Part shown: piece after piece, positions 6,447 through 7,806 of the stretch
Layout of the letters: every line of letters starts with the position of its first letter
Position numbering within the stretch: the stretch's first letter is position 1
Source: a bacterium
GTDB taxonomy: Bacteria; Zhuqueibacterota; Zhuqueibacteria; Thermofontimicrobiales; Thermofontimicrobiaceae
Length of the DNA: 7,806 nt
Assembly: GCA_025453735.1 (NCBI GenBank)
Contig: JALOPY010000205.1
Span: forward strand, 1 to 7,806
Reading direction: 5' to 3'
The notes under the pieces: model-generated
What the model saw: the letters and a program-made list of their open reading frames with translations, nothing else
Database searches by the model: none
What the model was told of the DNA's origin: nothing
Program-made: the position numbers and the translations under genes

Positions 6447-7262
6447 ATGAATTATGCGCAAGTTCATCCCAAAAAGAGTCTTGGGCAAAATTTTTTAAAA
6501 GATGAAAATATTGCCAGAAAAATCATTGCAAGCCTGAACTTAAAACCAGGCGATTGCGTTTTAGAGATCGGCTCCGGCACAGGAATTCTAACGAAATACC
6601 TCGTACAATCTGCTACGAAGGTAGTTGGGGTTGAGATTGATAAAAATTTGGTTGCGCAGTTGCTGAGCCAGTACAGTTCAGCGACCAATTTTTTGCTCTA
6701 TCAAAATGATATTTTAAAGGTCTCTTTTAAAGAAATTTTGCCAGGGGAGCAGCGCTGGAAAGCTGTGGCGAATTTACCGTACCACATCACCAGCCCGGTT
6801 TTGTTCAAGCTCATCGAGCAACGACATTTTTTTGAGAGCGCGACCCTCATGGTTCAACAAGAAGTGGCGCAGCGAATGGTTGCTAAGCCTTCAACAAAAG
6901 CGTATGGGATCTTATCGGTTTTCAGCCAATGCTATGCTGAGACACAAATATTGTTTGATGTGTCAAGGCATGTTTTTTTTCCAAAGCCAGAAGTGACTTC
7001 TGCTGTGGTGCGGCTCGAATTTAATAAGCCAGGTTTGTTAAACGAATACGATGAGCCAGTATTCCGACAGGTTGTGAGAGGCACTTTTAACCAGCGCAGA
7101 AAAATGTTGCGGAATTCGCTGCTTGCAATCCCTGATCTGGATTTAGATTTGGATAAGATAAATTTTGATTTGAAACAGCGTCCCGAACAATTATCAGTAT
7201 CCGATTTTGTCGAATTAACAAAACAAATCGTAAGACAAATTTCCAATTTGTCTTACAATTGA
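6447..7262 (+). CDS. ksgA: 16S rRNA (adenine1518/1519-N6)-dimethyltransferase
   Basis: KsgA/RsmA uses S-adenosylmethionine to dimethylate two adjacent adenines in the 3'-terminal hairpin of 16S rRNA, a late checkpoint in small-subunit assembly. The 271-residue protein shows GQNFL (13-17), the SAM-binding loop EIGSGTG (40-46), the acidic VEID (62-65), QNDIL (86-90), the catalytic NLPYHITSP (109-117) and the C-terminal-domain motifs FNQRRKMLRNSL (214-225) and RPEQLS (245-250). Length is typical. The start is fixed by the short distance to GQNFL; no clear ribosome binding site precedes it, and repeat copy 2 ends 6 nt upstream. The last residues (262-270) are encoded by a perfect palindrome. mgtE starts 11 nt after the stop, so the two are probably cotranscribed. 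Resistance to kasugamycin when this gene is lost is family knowledge. Confidence 0.97.
   Translation: MNYAQVHPKKSLGQNFLKDENIARKIIASLNLKPGDCVLEIGSGTGILTKYLVQSATKVVGVEIDKNLVAQLLSQYSSATNFLLYQNDILKVSFKEILPGEQRWKAVANLPYHITSPVLFKLIEQRHFFESATLMVQQEVAQRMVAKPSTKAYGILSVFSQCYAETQILFDVSRHVFFPKPEVTSAVVRLEFNKPGLLNEYDEPVFRQVVRGTFNQRRKMLRNSLLAIPDLDLDLDKINFDLKQRPEQLSVSDFVELTKQIVRQISNLSYN
7230..7256. repeat. Perfect 12-bp inverted repeat at the 3' end of ksgA
   Basis: GTAAGACAAATT (7230-7241) and AATTTGTCTTAC (7245-7256) are exact reverse complements around the 3-nt loop TCC. The 27 nt coincide exactly with nine ksgA codons (V262-Y270), two codons before the stop codon. No T-tract follows on the + strand, so it is not a canonical terminator for ksgA; on the - strand the flank is T-rich but interrupted. 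It lies 18 nt before the mgtE start and could affect coupling or mRNA stability, or be an inserted palindromic element. Confidence 0.85.
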
Positions 7263-7273
7263 AAGAGCCAGCG

Positions 7274-7806
7274 ATGGAAGATAACGATCTAAAAGAAATT
7301 GTTGAAAATATTACCTACTTATCCGATGCAAAGGATAATGCCATGATCCGCAACATGATCGTCGATCTCCATCCGGCGGATCTGGCGGAGATTCTTTATC
7401 ACCTCGATGACGAGCATCGCAACTATATTTTTGACTTGCTGGATGCCGAGACCGCTTCAGAAGTCATCAGCGAAATGGATGGCGTCTCTCGTGAAGATAT
7501 TCTGGAAGATCTGCACGAAGATCGTATCTCTGAAATTGTTGACGAGATGGATTCTGACGATGCTGCTGACCTGGTGTCAGAACTGCCCGATGAAGTGGCG
7601 CAAAAGGTTCTGGAAAATATCGATAAAGAGTATTCGGCAGAAGTCAAAGAACTGCTCAGCCATGACGAAGATACGGCTGGCGGTATCATGGCAAAGGAAT
7701 TTGTGGCTGTTAAGCTCCATGAAACCGTCGATCAAGCCATCGAAGAGCTTCGCTCGAAAGCAGATGAGATCGAAGATATTTACTATTTATATGTCGTTGA
7801 TGAGAG
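7274..7806 (+). CDS. mgtE: MgtE magnesium transporter, N-terminal part (runs off the window)
   Basis: This is the first 177 codons of an MgtE-family magnesium channel/transporter of the inner membrane. The visible part is cytoplasmic: the acidic N-terminal superhelical domain (about 1-130) with LHPADLAEIL (32-41) and DDAADLVSELP (95-105), then the conserved HDEDTAGGIM (130-139) leading into the first CBS domain. In the family, these domains bind Mg2+ at acidic interfaces and close the pore when internal magnesium is high; the many Asp and Glu residues here fit that. The transmembrane part lies beyond base 7806. The ATG at 7274 has AAAGAG at 7262-7267 as ribosome binding site, beginning at the last base of the ksgA stop. 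No riboswitch-sized leader separates the two genes, so any M-box-type control in this gap can be excluded. Confidence 0.95.
   Translation, partial: MEDNDLKEIVENITYLSDAKDNAMIRNMIVDLHPADLAEILYHLDDEHRNYIFDLLDAETASEVISEMDGVSREDILEDLHEDRISEIVDEMDSDDAADLVSELPDEVAQKVLENIDKEYSAEVKELLSHDEDTAGGIMAKEFVAVKLHETVDQAIEELRSKADEIEDIYYLYVVDE

Noticed and set aside
6250..6447. A 65-codon minus-strand reading frame across the tatD-ksgA gap.
   Set aside because: It lies within the palindromic repeat, has no ribosome binding site, and its composition looks like translated repeat sequence.
6420..6448. TTGCAC, 17 bases, then TACAAT resembles a sigma-70 promoter before ksgA.
   Set aside because: The -10 box overlaps the ksgA ATG at 6447, so the transcript would start inside the gene; the -35 match is poor and copy 1 of the repeat lacks a comparable -10.
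7263..7273. Possible magnesium riboswitch controlling mgtE.
   Set aside because: Only 11 bases separate ksgA and mgtE; there is no room for an M-box, and the hairpin at 7230-7256 does not resemble one.
7423..7689. An 88-codon Ser-rich minus-strand reading frame.
   Set aside because: It is the antisense shadow of the Asp/Glu-rich MgtE N-terminal domain.

Overview
The window is a stretch of ordinary bacterial housekeeping genes. All six complete genes and one partial gene lie on the + strand, tightly packed, with no CRISPR array, tRNA, rRNA, transposase or phage gene visible. Base composition is moderate to AT-leaning. The first gene encodes an EnvC-like cell-division protein, which suggests a cell with a periplasm and outer membrane. 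The ksgA-mgtE pairing and the sequence flavour of the proteins would fit a member of the Bacteroidota/FCB group or a neighbouring candidate phylum, but this placement is a low-confidence inference from gene content alone.

Layout: (1) 55-1215, a secreted or inner-membrane-anchored coiled-coil protein with a degenerate M23/LytM domain (EnvC type). (2) 1216-1490, an intergenic stretch filled mostly by copy 1 of a palindromic repeat. (3) 1491-2474, DNA polymerase III delta-prime (holB), whose reading frame is broken by a 13-bp tandem duplication at 2416-2445; the missing 50 C-terminal codons are intact in another frame up to 2598. (4) 2591-3427, ricT (PSP1/YaaT). (5) 3431-5479, metG with a C-terminal tRNA-binding domain. 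(6) 5460-6257, tatD, overlapping metG by 20 nt. (7) 6258-6446, copy 2 of the palindromic repeat. (8) 6447-7262, ksgA/rsmA, whose last codons form a perfect 12-bp hairpin. (9) 7274-7806, the N-terminal part of a magnesium transporter, mgtE, running off the window.

The order holB-ricT-metG-tatD-ksgA is a compact version of the well-known Bacillus subtilis holB-yaaT-(yabA...)-metS-yabD-(rnmV)-ksgA neighbourhood, so it is an ancient replication, RNA-processing and translation cluster. holB through tatD are close enough to be one operon. The repeat copies sit just before holB and just before ksgA, so they bracket that block.

I found no new multi-gene system. The points most worth checking are the slippage-type frameshift in the essential holB gene, the two-copy palindromic repeat, a possible internal start in metG that would release a free tRNA-binding domain, and the codon-aligned palindrome at the ksgA terminus.
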